NCBI GenBank assembly: GCA_963662155.1
Contig: OY759271.1
Coordinates: 21,236,229-21,300,228, forward strand
Length of the DNA stretch: 64,000 nucleotides
Origin: Lamellibrachia columna
Taxonomy: Eukaryota > Annelida > Polychaeta > Sabellida > Siboglinidae
Reading direction: 5' to 3'
Below the pieces are notes generated by a model. The model did no database searches and had not been told where the DNA came from. It saw only the letters and a list, made by a program, of their open reading frames with translations. Shown in pieces: positions 37,331 through 49,815 of this stretch. How positions within the stretch are numbered: the first letter of the stretch is position 1; every line of letters starts with the position of its first letter. The translations under genes and the position numbers were made by a program.

Positions 37331-39018
37331 ACATATGCACGCATGCATGCACGCACGCACGCACGCACAAGCATGCACACTTTCAACTAAGTCTAACAAT
37401 GTTGTAAAAACATTAAATCTTGAGTCCATTTGTAGCAGTGCTTTCAAAGTCACAATAACATTCAAAGAATTTGAATACAAGATGTCACACAATATTTATA
37501 GATATGTTTATCTAAATAGCCACCCATACATATACATTTCCAGCATGTATAGAATATAGGCATATAGCATAAAATTATACTAGAAATTTCTTCACAAACA
37601 AACACTAGCCCAAGGCAAGGGGAGTTAACTAGGAGATTTCAGATGGATATTTAATAGTTATACAATAGAACTATTGCATGAATCATATAGACCAGCTGAA
37701 TATATAAAACAATTGTTTTTAAAATGAACATTGTAATATGTTGGAATCCAGAGAGTAGCATTCTTTGTGTGTGTCAGAGATACGGGTCTTACAAAATGAG
37801 AATTATTATTGAATATTTACAAGTACAGAGAGTTATAACTGAACTGTTCGTGGCAAACTGCTGGGTAAGTTACAGCCAGACACTCTCTATCAGCTGTGCT
37901 ACTTCACAGAACTCTCACATTTTCTAGGATATTCAGCACATCTGATTAATCCATTATTCAACCACGGTAACGATAACATGTAAAAACAGCAACATTCAAT
38001 TGGAAATCTGAAATAGGTACATGCCACATTATTTATGGCAGATTCCATTGCAAAAAGCACCAAGCCACCATCAATTAAACTGGTCTGGACATAAAATACA
38101 TGTATACCTGTAATAAACCATGTGTGGCCCCATCTGCTTGTTCTGAATTGAAATTGTTCAATCTGATCTGAAAAGCACCTGGCAACAAAAATGTACCAAA
38201 CAACTGGACATTATGTCACATGACACATGTACTCGTGTCAATACTCTGTTTTTTTAATCAAACTTATTAGCATCATTAAAATAAATTGTACTGGTGAAAT
38301 TGATTGGAAGATGTGTTTGAAGGTCACAAATATTGTCTACATTCTTTGATATCTTTAACCCTTTAGACTGTGTCATTCTTTAGCCTGCTGACATATTTCA
38401 TTATGCTTCATTTGGGGCCTGCTCATATTTCTTTGGTTATGTTAGTTTCCTAAGCCAGCTGTCAGATTTCTTCTCACGATTGACAGGACTTGGACTCATT
38501 ATCTGCAGTGAAACAGAACAATCTCTGCAGCAGATATGATTTCACATAAATCTACCTATGTGAGATCTATAAAACACAATAAATGTCATTTATTGATCCA
38601 AAGAGATCAAAGGATTGATGACAACAAATTAGCTTGCTCTGCAATGGAAAACAATATAATAAAATTTAGTTAATTATACAGTAATGAGTATACACAACCT
38701 CTCATATCTAATAGTAAGTGCACTCAGCTTCATAGCACAAAACTGTCAAGATCTCACACATATATTTTAAATGCTATTTAAATAAACAAAATTGCGGCAA
38801 CAATAAGATATTTATGTTTTTCAGCACTGTATTGTGTTAATCAATTTGGCAACTTGCATTAGCATTGTCTTCGACTTCCAAATTCTTTGAACAATCCTAA
38901 TACTAATTGTAATAAACAGATAATTGTAACAAGTTACACTCAGCCTTCTGTTTGAAGTGGAAGGTATCAACTAAGGCCTGCATGCTAAGCAGAAGAATAA
39001 TGAAGCATTTTTATTAGA
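37331..39018. other. ACGC tract followed by unique sequence
   Basis: The first 40 bp are GCATGC/ACGCACGC. The rest is AT-rich with no supported gene. TTAACCCTTTAGACTG near 38356 looks like a lone piggyBac-type end, but no partner was found. Confidence 0.5.
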
Positions 39019-39175
39019 GGTCAGACCAAAGTGCAAAATTGCACTGGTGGCCATGTTAATGTTTTGTCTGATTATAACAAACCTTGGCCATCAAAAATTA
39101 AGAAATGTTTTTACAGCAACTGCCATCATCTCATTGACATGGTGACCAAGTTTTGTCAAAATCACATACCTCCAG
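39019..39175 (+). repeat. Unclassified interspersed repeat, copy B
   Basis: Second copy of the repeat at 23709-23862, same strand. A 39-40-bp unit repeated three times (core CTCTTAGCTTACTCTACAG) follows directly at 39176-39290. Confidence 0.85.
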
Positions 39176-39290
39176 CTCCTGCTCTCTTAGCTTACTCTAC
39201 AGCCCCTCTTCCCATCTCCTGCTCTCTTAGCTTACTCTACAGGCCCTCCTCCCATCTCCTGCTCTTTAGCTTACTCTACAGCCCCTCCTG
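39176..39290. repeat. Short tandem repeat, about 39 bp, 3 copies
   Basis: Core TCCTGCTCTCTTAGCTTACT; the third copy is slightly shorter. Confidence 0.88.
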
Positions 39291-39954
39291 CAACCTGTGT
39301 GCACATAATACTTTAAAATACTTTCCCAACCCAATGTATTGCATTGTGTGTCATCTTTGGGGTGATGACCAAGTGTGAGCAGGCTGAAAACACATTGTAA
39401 TGCTTAGTATACCTCATATAATGCAAAAACAAGACTCGTGTGACATGCATGGATTGTGCATGTGTGCATGAATGTTTGATTGTGTGTGTGCCCTTAGTGA
39501 CTGATGTTTGCGTTCTGGTCTATTCAAATGTGATTGAAATGACAGAAAAGTGGGTCCTGATGCCAAGTGAATGCCACCCTTGGGAATGCCGAGTGAATGC
39601 CACCCTTAGGCAATGCCAAGTCAATGCCACCCTTAGGTAATGTTAAGTCTTACGATGCATTCATGGCAGTCAAATTTTGACAGAAAATGTTATGGCTTTT
39701 TTAAATAGTCTCCTAAAAGTCTGCAACATTTTAACTATTTATATTTGTTGGCATTAGGGACAGAACCACAGATGTGTGAATCAAACACAGCGTAATTACA
39801 CCAACAGAATAGACATTGTATGACTCATGGGTGTATAGTACTGACTGCTAGCCAGGCTCCTTCTATCATTCATTAGCTAAACCTAAATTATTTCCTTAGA
39901 GAATGTTCTGTGGGGATTAACAATATATCTCAGAATGTGTCATTCTGGAAACTC
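39291..39954. other. Mostly unique sequence
   Basis: Holds a three-copy 27-bp repeat (core GAATGCCACCCTTAGG, 39565-39640). No gene recognised. Confidence 0.55.
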
Positions 39955-40500
39955 AGGCATGTGGCTGTGGTATGGTACACTACAGGGGAACCAGGCCTGT
40001 GGCTGTGGTATGGTGCAGGGGACCCAGGCATGTGGCTGTGGAATGGTGCAAGGGACCCAGGCCTGTGGCTGTGGAATGGTGTAGGGGACCCATGCATGTG
40101 AATGTGGTATGGTGCAAGAGACCCAGGCCTGTGGCTGTGGTTTGGTACAAGAGACCCAGGCATGTGGCTGTAGTATGGTGCAAGAGACCCACGCCTGTGG
40201 CTGTGGTTTGGTGCAAGTGACCCAGGCATGTAGCTGTCGTATGGTGTAGGGGACCCAAGCATATGGTTGTGGCATAGTGCAAGAGACCCAGGTCAGTGGC
40301 TGTGGTATGGTGCAAGAGACCCAGGTCAGTGGCTGTGGTATGGTGCAAGACACCCGTGCATGTGACTGTGATATGGTGCAAGAGACCCAGGCATGTGACT
40401 GCGGTATGGTGCAGGGGACCCTAGGCATGTGGCTGTGGTATGGTGCAGGGGACCCAGGCATGTGGTTGTGGTATGGTGCAAGGGACCCAGGCCTGGGGTT
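39955..40500. repeat. 33-34-bp minisatellite (about 16 copies)
   Basis: The unit has core CATGTGGCTGTGGTATGGTG with variation at several positions. Units are less uniform than in neighbouring arrays, suggesting greater age. Confidence 0.95.
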
Positions 40501-43304
40501 GTAGACAGACATATCAGGTAGCTGATTTCATTCACATTCATAAACATTATGTGACATTGCCAACTTTTAGCTAAACCATATTTAATTAAAAAGTCTGCAC
40601 ATATTATTATATATTATGGACAATGAATTCTATATAATGACATAATTCACAATTGTATTCATTTATTTATATATTTCTTCTCATGGGTTGTATATATGTA
40701 TACCTATATGTACATGTACATGTGATTTTAAATTGCATAATTAATAAAACATTAACAGGCAGAGTCTAAATGCCAAGGAACAAACAATTGTGCATAATTG
40801 TGATACACAATTATACTGGGTCTGTTAGCCAGGTTGAAATCAGGCACCAACATAGACAAAGCCACACTGAGTCTACCGAGTCATGTTACATGCAATCTTG
40901 TGTGTGTGGCTTCATTATTAAGTATTTTCTAACTGTTTCTTCATGCCCGGTATTAGCAGTTTGTTATTTGTATCCTATTATAGCATTTTCCCAAACAGCT
41001 GCAGTGAGTTGTACGTCAAATCAATGTAGACTTTGTCACTGCATGTTATATTTGGGATGGTGTCACTACATGTTATATTTAGAATGTGTATTTTCACATG
41101 TGACTGACATGATTATTTCTGTGAATATGTGTGGTGTAGGAAGACGTCACTGGCAGTTTGTTCATTCAGAATGTCTTGCTTAACAGTCATGCCATGTCAA
41201 AAATACATACTAAGTACGGGAGACTTTGGTCTGACATAGCACATCCTAAGTGTACATGTCTGAGGAATGCAGCCAGACAACTGAACTATCAAGTAGGCAC
41301 TGATGTGTACCGAATACCACAAACCACAGCTGCCCGTAGCAATAGGAGAGTGACTTCCAAAGATTGGCAGTCATGAAAATACAAAAAAAAAGACAGGCAG
41401 GATGGACATCTGGAAAAGTTTCAGCCAGCTCAATTCTTGGAATGGGCACTGAATACTAATAATTCCTAGAAATAAAAAGTTTCTGCAATGCAGGAATTGG
41501 AAATCTAGCTGTCAATAAAATTCACAGACATCTACAAATTTGTAGTTTGTTACAGAAAACATGCATTCCATTTGAAGTAAATTATAGACATCTGTCATAT
41601 GCACACACATGTACAATGATTCTGTGTGCATTGAATTATTAGACTTTTGAACATTATTTTACACTAATTTAAAGTGTTAGTTTGACACTCAGTTAAACGT
41701 TATATCATTTTGTCACCTGTTTAGGACTATGCCAAATTTGAATGTGCTTCATCTTATTATAATAAAATTTCCTGAAGACATCAGTAGAGAAATTTAAATG
41801 CCAGTCACAGAAGGGTGCTCAGTTGATGGAAGACCATACATGCTTCAATGCACAAACTTCCACAAACAAGCTCATTAATCACAATTAGATTCACTAGCCA
41901 TTTACTTAACCCTTCCAACAACGACAATAGAAACTCAAGGATACACAACCAACCTTGGCCTATCAACATTTTGTTGCACTTGTTTATTATTTCACAGCAA
42001 ACCTAATAACATGATGACTACTAATGACTCAAGATCCATGCTCTGGCAGGTGCTGCATTCAAAAATATTCCTAGTACAAAATATGCCATAGTATAAAATA
42101 TTTCAATAAATTGCAAACACATCTGCAAGTGTTTTCTGATTTGTGCCTGATTTTTTTCTGTTATAAATATATTGGGCAAAATGTAGTCATTGGGGTAAAT
42201 TACTTACTAGTTCTTCCTAGACTTTATGTGTCCAAAAAATGCCAACTGTGTGTGTGCTTTAACTGTGTGTGTGCTATAAATGGGTGCTTTATTCCAATCC
42301 AGACACTTGTAATTTAATTGCTGAACAAACACACCTCTTGATACCTAAGACAACACAATCTAATTCCTAGTAATTTCTGGACATTCTGTTTACCTCCCCA
42401 TCTTGTCAGTAGCAGGCCACAATCAGTAAGTGAAGCTGATAATCTACAGATGTCCCTGGAGCCAGGAGACCAGTTACTGTAGTTGATACATCACCACACG
42501 ACCAGGCAATTAATGACATAACAAGAGTCTCAACAGTGGCAGGTTCTGCCCTGCCCCATAGCAGGCTGGCCACGTCACACATACCAACAACACATTGGAC
42601 AACAAAACTGATAAAAAAACATGCTAGGAACATTATAGGCACATATTATATTCCCATACTTGAGGGTGATTTCCCATGCCCCCTAAGTCAACAGGCACTC
42701 AACCAATTGCCCTGCTACCTCCTGTGGCCCCAACAAACAGCTGATTACATAACGACCTCATAAAAAGAGTAATTCCCCAAAGGCTAAATGGCTGCTGGCC
42801 TTTATGGTTTAATCTGTCTCACACAGGCTGTTGATTAAGCTCAAATATACACCAGATGTTGGCTAATTGCCTGCTCTATTTGCCATGCTAAATTATACAA
42901 TTATCTGGCTTATTCAATTAAGTGCCACCAGGACACATAGCGGAAATGGTTTGAAAAGGGCAAATTATGGATAATTATGTTAGTAGGAAATTTGGTGCCT
43001 TGTAACTTTAACAATATTTTACTGTAATGTATAATGCGTAATAATGGGTAGAGTAGTTATTGCTTCAACAGTTGCTATATCTGTTGAGGGCACTGTCTCT
43101 GTCTGTGGCTCACTGTAATGCAGTTTATAGAAACAGCCCACATACAACACAGCAAATGTAGCTAAAGTAATTTGCTGCTCTCCAGAGAGTTCAGTGTTTT
43201 ACTGGACTGCTTTATGTCTGCTCTATGTCAGCGATTGTGGTTGTTGCTGAGATATGGAGGCAGTGTGTGCTTTATTGAGGTGAAGCTGTTGAATGGGATG
43301 TGGC
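40501..43304. other. Mostly unique sequence
   Basis: A 2.8-kb stretch with the weak first-exon candidate at 42585-42633. Plus-strand open frames at 40770-41183 and 41158-41376 show no recognised family. Nothing else supported. Confidence 0.5.
42585..42633 (-). CDS. Candidate signal-peptide exon (alternative first exon for the ErbB-like gene)
   Basis: On the minus strand an ATG at 42633 opens a 16-codon hydrophobic stretch (MFLACFFISFVVQCVV) followed after one base by GTATGT, a strong donor, so the exon ends in phase 1. ErbB-like exon 2 starts in phase 1, on the same strand. A short secretory leader followed directly by the first conserved cysteine region would be compact for this family, and there is no basic residue before the hydrophobic core. 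No promoter is recognisable. This is a weak proposal and competes with the exon candidate at 62154-62352. Confidence 0.15.
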
Positions 43305-46300
43305 TGAGCGAGCAGAACGGGAGAGGATGTATAATGTGGATGTGTGTCTGAGGGAGGAATAGAAAGGGAGAGGATGTATAGTGTGGATGTGTGTCTGAGG
43401 GAGGCATAGAACAGGAGAGGATGTATAGTGTGGATGTGTGTCTGAGGGAGGAATAGAACGGGAGAGGATGTATAGTGTGGATGTGTGTCTGAGGGAGGCA
43501 TAGAAAGCGAGAGGATGTATAGTGTGGATGTGTGTCTGAGGGAGGCATAGAACGGGAGAGGATGTATAATGTGGATGTGTGTCTGAGGGAGGCATAGAAC
43601 GGGAGAGGATGTATAGTGTGGATGTGTGTCTGAGGGAGGCATAGAACGGGAGAGGATGTATAGTGTGGATGTGTGTCTGAGGGAGGCATAGAAAGGGAGA
43701 GGATGTATAGTGTGGATGTGTGTCTGAGGGAGGCATAGAAAGGGAGAGGATGTATAGTATGGATGTGTGTCTGAGGGAGGAATAGAACGGGAGAGGATGT
43801 ATAGTGTGGATGTGTGTCTGAGGGAGGCATAGAAAGCGAGAGGATGTATAGTGTGGATGTGTGTCTGAGGGAGGCATAGAACGGGAGAGGATGTATAGTG
43901 TGGATGTGTGTCTGAGGGAGGCATAGAACGGGAGAGGATGTATAGTGTGGATGTGTGTCTGAGGGAGGCATAGAACGGGAGAGGATGTATAGTGTGGATG
44001 TGTGTCTGAGGGAGGCATAGAACGGGAGAGGATGTATAGTGTGGATGTGTGTCTGAGGGAGGAATAGAACGGGAGAGGATGTATAGTGTGGATGTGTGTC
44101 TGAGGGAGGCATAGAAAGCGAGAGGATGTATAGTGTGGATGTGTGTCTGAGGGAGGCATAGAACAGGAGAGGATGTATAGTGTGGATGTGTGTCTGAGGG
44201 AGGAATAGAACGGGAGAGGATGTATAGTGTGGATGTGTGTCTGAGGGAGGCATAGAAAGGGAGAGGATGTATAGTGTGGATGTGTGCCTGAGGGAGGAAT
44301 AGAACGGGAGAGGATGTATAGTGTGGATGTGTGTCTGAGGGAGGCATAGAACGGGAGAGGATGTATAGTGTGGATGTGTGTCTGAGGGAGGCATAGAACG
44401 GGAGAGGATGTATAGTGTGGATGTGTGTCTGAGGGAGGCATAGAATGGGAGAGGATGTATAGTGTGGATGTGTGTCTGAGGGAGGCATAGAAAGGGAGAG
44501 GATGTATAGTGTGGATGTGTGTCTGAGGGAGGCATAGAAAGGGAGAGGATGTATAGTGTGGATGTGTGTCTGAGGGAGGCATAGAATGGGAGAGGATGTA
44601 TAGTGTGGATGTGTGTCTGAGGGAGGCATAGAAAGGGAGAGGATGTATAGTGTGGATGTGTGTCTGAGGGAGGAATAGAACGGGAGAGGATGTATAGTGT
44701 GGATATGTGTCTGAGGGAGGAATAGATCGGGAGAGGATGTATAGTGTGGATGTGTGTCTGAGGGAGGCATAGAAAGGGAGAGGATGTATAGTGTGGATGT
44801 GTGTCTGAGGGAGGCATAGAACGGGAGAGGATGTATAGTGTGGATGTGTGTCTGAGGGAGGCATAGAAAGGGAAAGGATGTATAGTGTGGATGTGTGTCT
44901 GAGGGAGGCATAGAACAGGAGAGGATGTATAGTGTGGATGTGTGTCTGAGGGAGGCATAGAATGGGAGAGGATGTATAGTGTGGATGTGTGTCTGAGGGA
45001 GGCATAGAAAGGGAGAGGATGTATAGTGTGGATGTGTGTCTGAGGGAGGCATAGAATGGGAGAGGATGTATAGTGTGGATGTGTCTGAGGGAGGCATAGA
45101 AAGGGAGAGGATGTATAGTGTGGATGTGTGTCTGAGGGAGGAATAGAACGGGAGAGGATGTATAGTGTGGATGTGTGTCTGAGGGAGGCATAGAAAGGGA
45201 GAGGATGTATAGTGTGGATGTGTGTCTGAGGGAGGCATAGAACAGGAGAGGATGTATAGTGTGGATGTGTGTCTGAGGGAGGCATAGAACGGGAGAGGAT
45301 GTATAGTGTGGATGTGTGTCTGAGGGAGGCATAGAAAGGGAGAGGATGTATAGTGTGGATGTGTGTCTGAGGGAGGCATAGAAAGGGAGAGGATTATAGT
45401 GTGGATGTGTGTCTGAGGGAGGAATAGAACGGGAGAGGATGTATAGTGTGGATGTGTGTCTGAGGGAGGCATAGAAAGGGAGAGGATGTATAGTGTGGAT
45501 GTGTGTCTGAGGGAGGCATAGAAAGGGAGAGGATTATAGTGTGGATGTGTGTCTGAGGGAGGAATAGAACGGGAGAGGATGTATAGTGTGGATGTGTGTC
45601 TGAGGGAGGCATAGAAAGCGAGAGGATGTATAGTGTGGATGTGTGTCTGAGGGAGGCATAGAAAGGGAGAGGATGTATAGTGTGGATGTGTGTCTGAGGG
45701 AGGCATAGAACGGGAGAGGATGTATAGTGTGGATGTGTGTCTGAGGGAGGCATAGAAAGGGAGAGGATGTATAGTGTGGATGTGTGTCTGAGGGAGGCAT
45801 AGAAAGGGAGAGGATGTATAGTGTGGATGTGTGTCTGAGGGAGGCATAGAACGGGAGAGGATGTATAGTGTGGATGTGTGTCTGAGGGAGGCATAGAAAG
45901 GGAGAGGATGTATAGTGTGGATGTGTGTCTGAGGGAGGAATAGAACGGGAGAGGATGTATAGTGTGGATGTGTGTCTGAGGGAGGAATAGATCGGGAGAG
46001 GATGTATAGTGTGGATGTGTGTCTGAGGGAGGCATAGAAAGGGAGAGGATGTATAGTGTGGATGTGTCTGAGGGAGGCATAGAACGGGAGAGGATGTATA
46101 GTGTGGATGTGTGTCTGAGGGAGGCATAGAAAGGGAAAGGATGTATAGTGTGGATGTGTGTCTGAGGGAGGCATAGAACGGGAGAGGATGTATAGTGTGG
46201 ATGTGTGTCTGATGGGAGGCGTAGAACGGGAGAGGATGTATAGTGTGGATGTGTGTCTGAGGGAGGCGTAGAAAGGGAGAGGATGTATAGTGTGGATGTG

Positions 46301-46975
46301 TGTCTGAGGGAGGCATAGAATGGGAGAGGATGTATAGTGTGGATGTGTGTCTGAGGGAGGCATAGAAAGGGAGAGGATGTATAGTGTGGATGTGTGTCTG
46401 AGGGAGGCATAGAACGGGAGAGGATGTATAGTGTGGATGTGTCTGAGGGAGGCATAGAAAGGGAGAGGATGTATAGTGTGGATGTGTGTCTGAGGGAGGA
46501 ATAGAACGGGAGAGGATGTATAGTGTGGATGTGTGTCTGAGGGAGGCATAGAAAGGGAGAGGATGTATAGTGTGGATGTGTCTGAGGGAGGCATAGAAAG
46601 GGAGAGGATGTATAGTGTGGATGTGTGTCTGAGGGAGGAATAGAACGGGAGAGGATGTATAGTGTGGATGTGTGTCTGAGGGAGGCATAGAAAGGGAGAG
46701 GATGTATAGTGTGGATGTGTGTCTGAGGGAGGCATAGAACGGGAGAGGATGTATAGTGTGGATGTGTGTCTGAGGGAGGCATAGAACGGGAGAGGATGTA
46801 TAGTGTGGATGTGTGTCTGAGGGAAGCATAGAACGGGAGAGGATGTATAATGTGGATGTGTGTCTGAGGGAGGCATAGAACGGGAGAGGATGTATAGTGT
46901 GGATGTGTGTCTGAGGGAGGCATAGAACGGGAGAGGATGTATAGTGTGGATGTGTGTCTGAGGGAGGCATAGATA
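43305..46975. repeat. 47-bp minisatellite, about 78 copies (3.7 kb)
   Basis: The unit has core GGAGAGGATGTATAGTGTGG then ATGTGTGTCTGAGGGAGG. The variable dinucleotide after ATAGAA (AG, CG, CA or TG) mixes along the array, and some units lack GT of GTGTGTC. Because 47 is not a multiple of three and no frame has a stop on the minus strand, three overlapping open frames result (up to 1,252 codons, repeating LPQTHIHTIH, ASLRHTSTLY and PPSDTHPHYT). They are artefacts. The plus strand is strongly purine-rich. Confidence 0.98.
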
Positions 46976-48454
46976 ATACATAGATGAATGATTGGATGAA
47001 TACCATTTGTGTGTGGGTTGATGGGAGGATGGATTAATGGAGAATAAATAATAAGAATAATAATGAGAATAAATAATAAGAATAAAGAGTTGTGGGTTGA
47101 ATGATAGAAGAAATCACTGAAAGGATTACTTGCTGAGAGAACCATTAATGGGTAAATTATGGATAAAACAGAAGTTGAAAAGACTGAGAGAAGGATGGAT
47201 GAGTGAGGTTGTGACCAGTAGGTCTGCTGATGACATGCATCTGTCTAAATGACAGCAATTGCAAGTGATATTGTCTGATGACCAGATGGGCTGACACTGG
47301 TTGATTGCTACATAAAGTAATGAAGAGAATATGAACCTCACTGTATGACAGAAACAATCTAATGGCTGTAATAATTGTGCATATTACACTCGGATACAAA
47401 CAATTGCTTCACCAATGTGACACTGCATGGCCTTCCAATATAACAGTATTTATAACAAGAGTTAAAATGTCTGACAGATTAATAAATACTAGGTCACTGT
47501 AGTGTGTCACTAACAGGATCTGTACATGGACAACAGGATTGACACTGTGGCATCAGGACAGGACTGACACTGTGGCATCAGGACAGGACTGACACTGTGG
47601 CTTCAGGAAATCATGTCAGTGTACTAGTGTTGTTAAATAAACTATATAAACTATTAACCAGAATAGGAATGTATTTACACACATTGGCTCAGGAAACATA
47701 ATTATAATACAAATGGCAATACAAGAAAGTAACATTGTTTATATATGAAAACAATAACAGGAGACGCTTTCAATGAGATGATATATAAATCAATTCCAAA
47801 ACAATTAACTTCAACGTTTGAAGAGAATTGCTTCAGTAAATGGATTTCTCTGACAAGCAATTTTTTGTTCACCAACACAATTTAACCAATTTACGAACAC
47901 TTAGCCTTTAGCTATACTACCTTTATCCAATTTTCCCAAACACAGCCTTTACTTACAGTTGTAGCCCTATTACCCTTGGGTAACCAACATGCAGCAGTAC
48001 TTGGCTACATGGGGTGGCCCTATTACCACTGGGCTACCAACATGTTGCAGAACTTGGCTACATGAAGTAGCCCTATCATACTTGGGTTACCAACATGTTG
48101 CAGCACTTCGCTACTTGCAGTAGAGTTTGCCACTACTCAAACTTAATCAATCACACCAGTCGTCTATTGATGTGTTCAATACGGCTGTAAGCACAATGAC
48201 ATACTATGCATTATTCATGTCTGTGAGACTTTTTCTTGGCAATGTTGGCAATCTAAGGATGCTCAAGCTGCCCCAGTGGTCATGCTACACATTGGATGCT
48301 GACATGCATTGAGATGCACATCCGCCACATCCATCACTAACACAAACAGATCTGTACAGAACATAGAGCTTCTCTCTGAGGCTTTCTTCTGCCTGGTTAT
48401 TTATTTAGTTAGTTAGTTATTTGGTTATTTGGAACAGCTATGAAAGCTATGTAC
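46976..48454. other. Mostly unique sequence
   Basis: Holds a three-copy 25-bp repeat (core GGACTGACACTGTGGC, about 47530-47605) and a three-copy imperfect 51-57-bp repeat (TAGCCCTATTAC, 47965-48120). No gene recognised. Confidence 0.55.
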
Positions 48455-49350
48455 CGATATATGAACTATGTCACTATACATAATAACATACTGGTCACAT
48501 AGCACTACTATCACTTTGCATAATAACATACCGGCCACTTATAGCACTGTCACTTTGCATAATAACATACCGGCCACTTATAGCACTGTCACTTTGCATA
48601 ATAACATACCGGCCACATAGCACTGTCACTTTGCATAATAACATACCGGCCACATAGCACTGTCACTTTGCATAATAACATACCGGCCACATAGCACTGT
48701 CACTTTGCATAATAACATACCGGCCACATAGCACTGTCACTTTGCATAATAACATACCAGCCACATAGCACTGTCACTTTGCATAGTAACATACCAGCCA
48801 CATAGCACTATTTCAGTTTGCATAATAACATACCAGCCGCATAGCACTGTCACTTTACATAATAACATACCAGCCACATAGCACTGTCACTTTGTATAAT
48901 AACATACCAGCCACATAGCACTATTTCACTTTGCATAATAACATACCGGCCACATAGCACTATTTCACTTTGCATAATAACATACCAGCCGCATAGCACT
49001 GTCACTTTGTATATAATAACATACCAGCCACATAGCACTATTTCACTTTGCATAATAACATACCAGCCGCATAGCACTGTCACTTTACATAATAACATAC
49101 CAGCCACATAGCACTGTCACTTTGTATAATAACATACCAGCCACATAGCACTATTTCACTTTGCATAATAACATACCGGCCACATAGCACTATTTCACTT
49201 TGCATAATAACATACCAGCCGCATAGCACTGTCACTTTGTATATAATAACATACCAGCCACATAGCACTATTTCACTTTGCATAATAACATACCGGCCAC
49301 ATAGCACTGCCTCTTTGCATAATAACATACCAGCCACATAGCACTACGTT
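48455..49350. repeat. 37-bp minisatellite (about 24 copies) with a 230-bp block duplication
   Basis: The unit has core CACTTTGCATAATAACATAC. Units with CTATTTCAC or TGTATATAATA variants recur in the same order 230 bp apart (48850-49107 against 49080-49337), showing duplication of a block of about six units. Confidence 0.95.
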
Positions 49351-49384
49351 ACTTTGCAAATTTGTACAGTATATATTTACTGCA

Positions 49385-49565
49385 CAGTAAATATATATGT
49401 GTCACTTAGCATATTATTGAATATCGGCTCCATGGCACTGTGTTATTTAGCATATTATTAAGTATTGGCTCCATGGCACTGTGTCACTTAGTACAGTATT
49501 GAGTATTGGCTCCATGGCACTGTGTCACTTAGTATAGTATTGGCTCCATGGCACTACGTCACTTT
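49385..49565. repeat. Degenerate 41-bp repeat, about 4 copies
   Basis: Core GGCTCCATGGCACTGTGTCA with decreasing similarity. Shares the GTCACTT and AGCA words with the preceding 37-bp array and may be an old edge of it. Confidence 0.8.
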
Positions 49566-49619
49566 GCTTAGACAATGCATTATCAAGCAACACTACACCA
49601 TTAGCCACATAGTGCCAAG

Positions 49620-49815
49620 TCACTTGTCTAGACAGGGTACTAGCTATACATAACTAGCTAATAGCTACACAGCACTAGCTATACAACAACACAACATATA
49701 CAGCACTAGTTATACAGCACTAGCAATATAGCACTGGTTATACAGCACCAGTAGTACAGCACTTGCTATACAGCACTAGCTATACAGCACTAGCTATACA
49801 ACACTGGTTGTATGC
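49620..49815. repeat. 14-bp repeat, degenerate
   Basis: Imperfect copies of TATACAGCACTAGC. Possibly the oldest part of the same repeat region. Confidence 0.8.

Noticed and set aside
36752..37559. Repeat proteins on both strands of the 54-bp array
   Set aside because: Open frames on both strands at once with an 18-codon period are the hallmark of a satellite.
38350..38400. A piggyBac-type element beginning at TTAACCCTTTAGAC
   Set aside because: No inverted partner end next to TTAA was found within a reasonable distance.
43223..47145. Giant minus-strand open frames (up to 1,252 codons) as a repeat protein gene
   Set aside because: They arise because the 47-bp unit lacks stops in all three frames; the three frames encode the same rotating peptide, and there is no homology or non-repeat domain.
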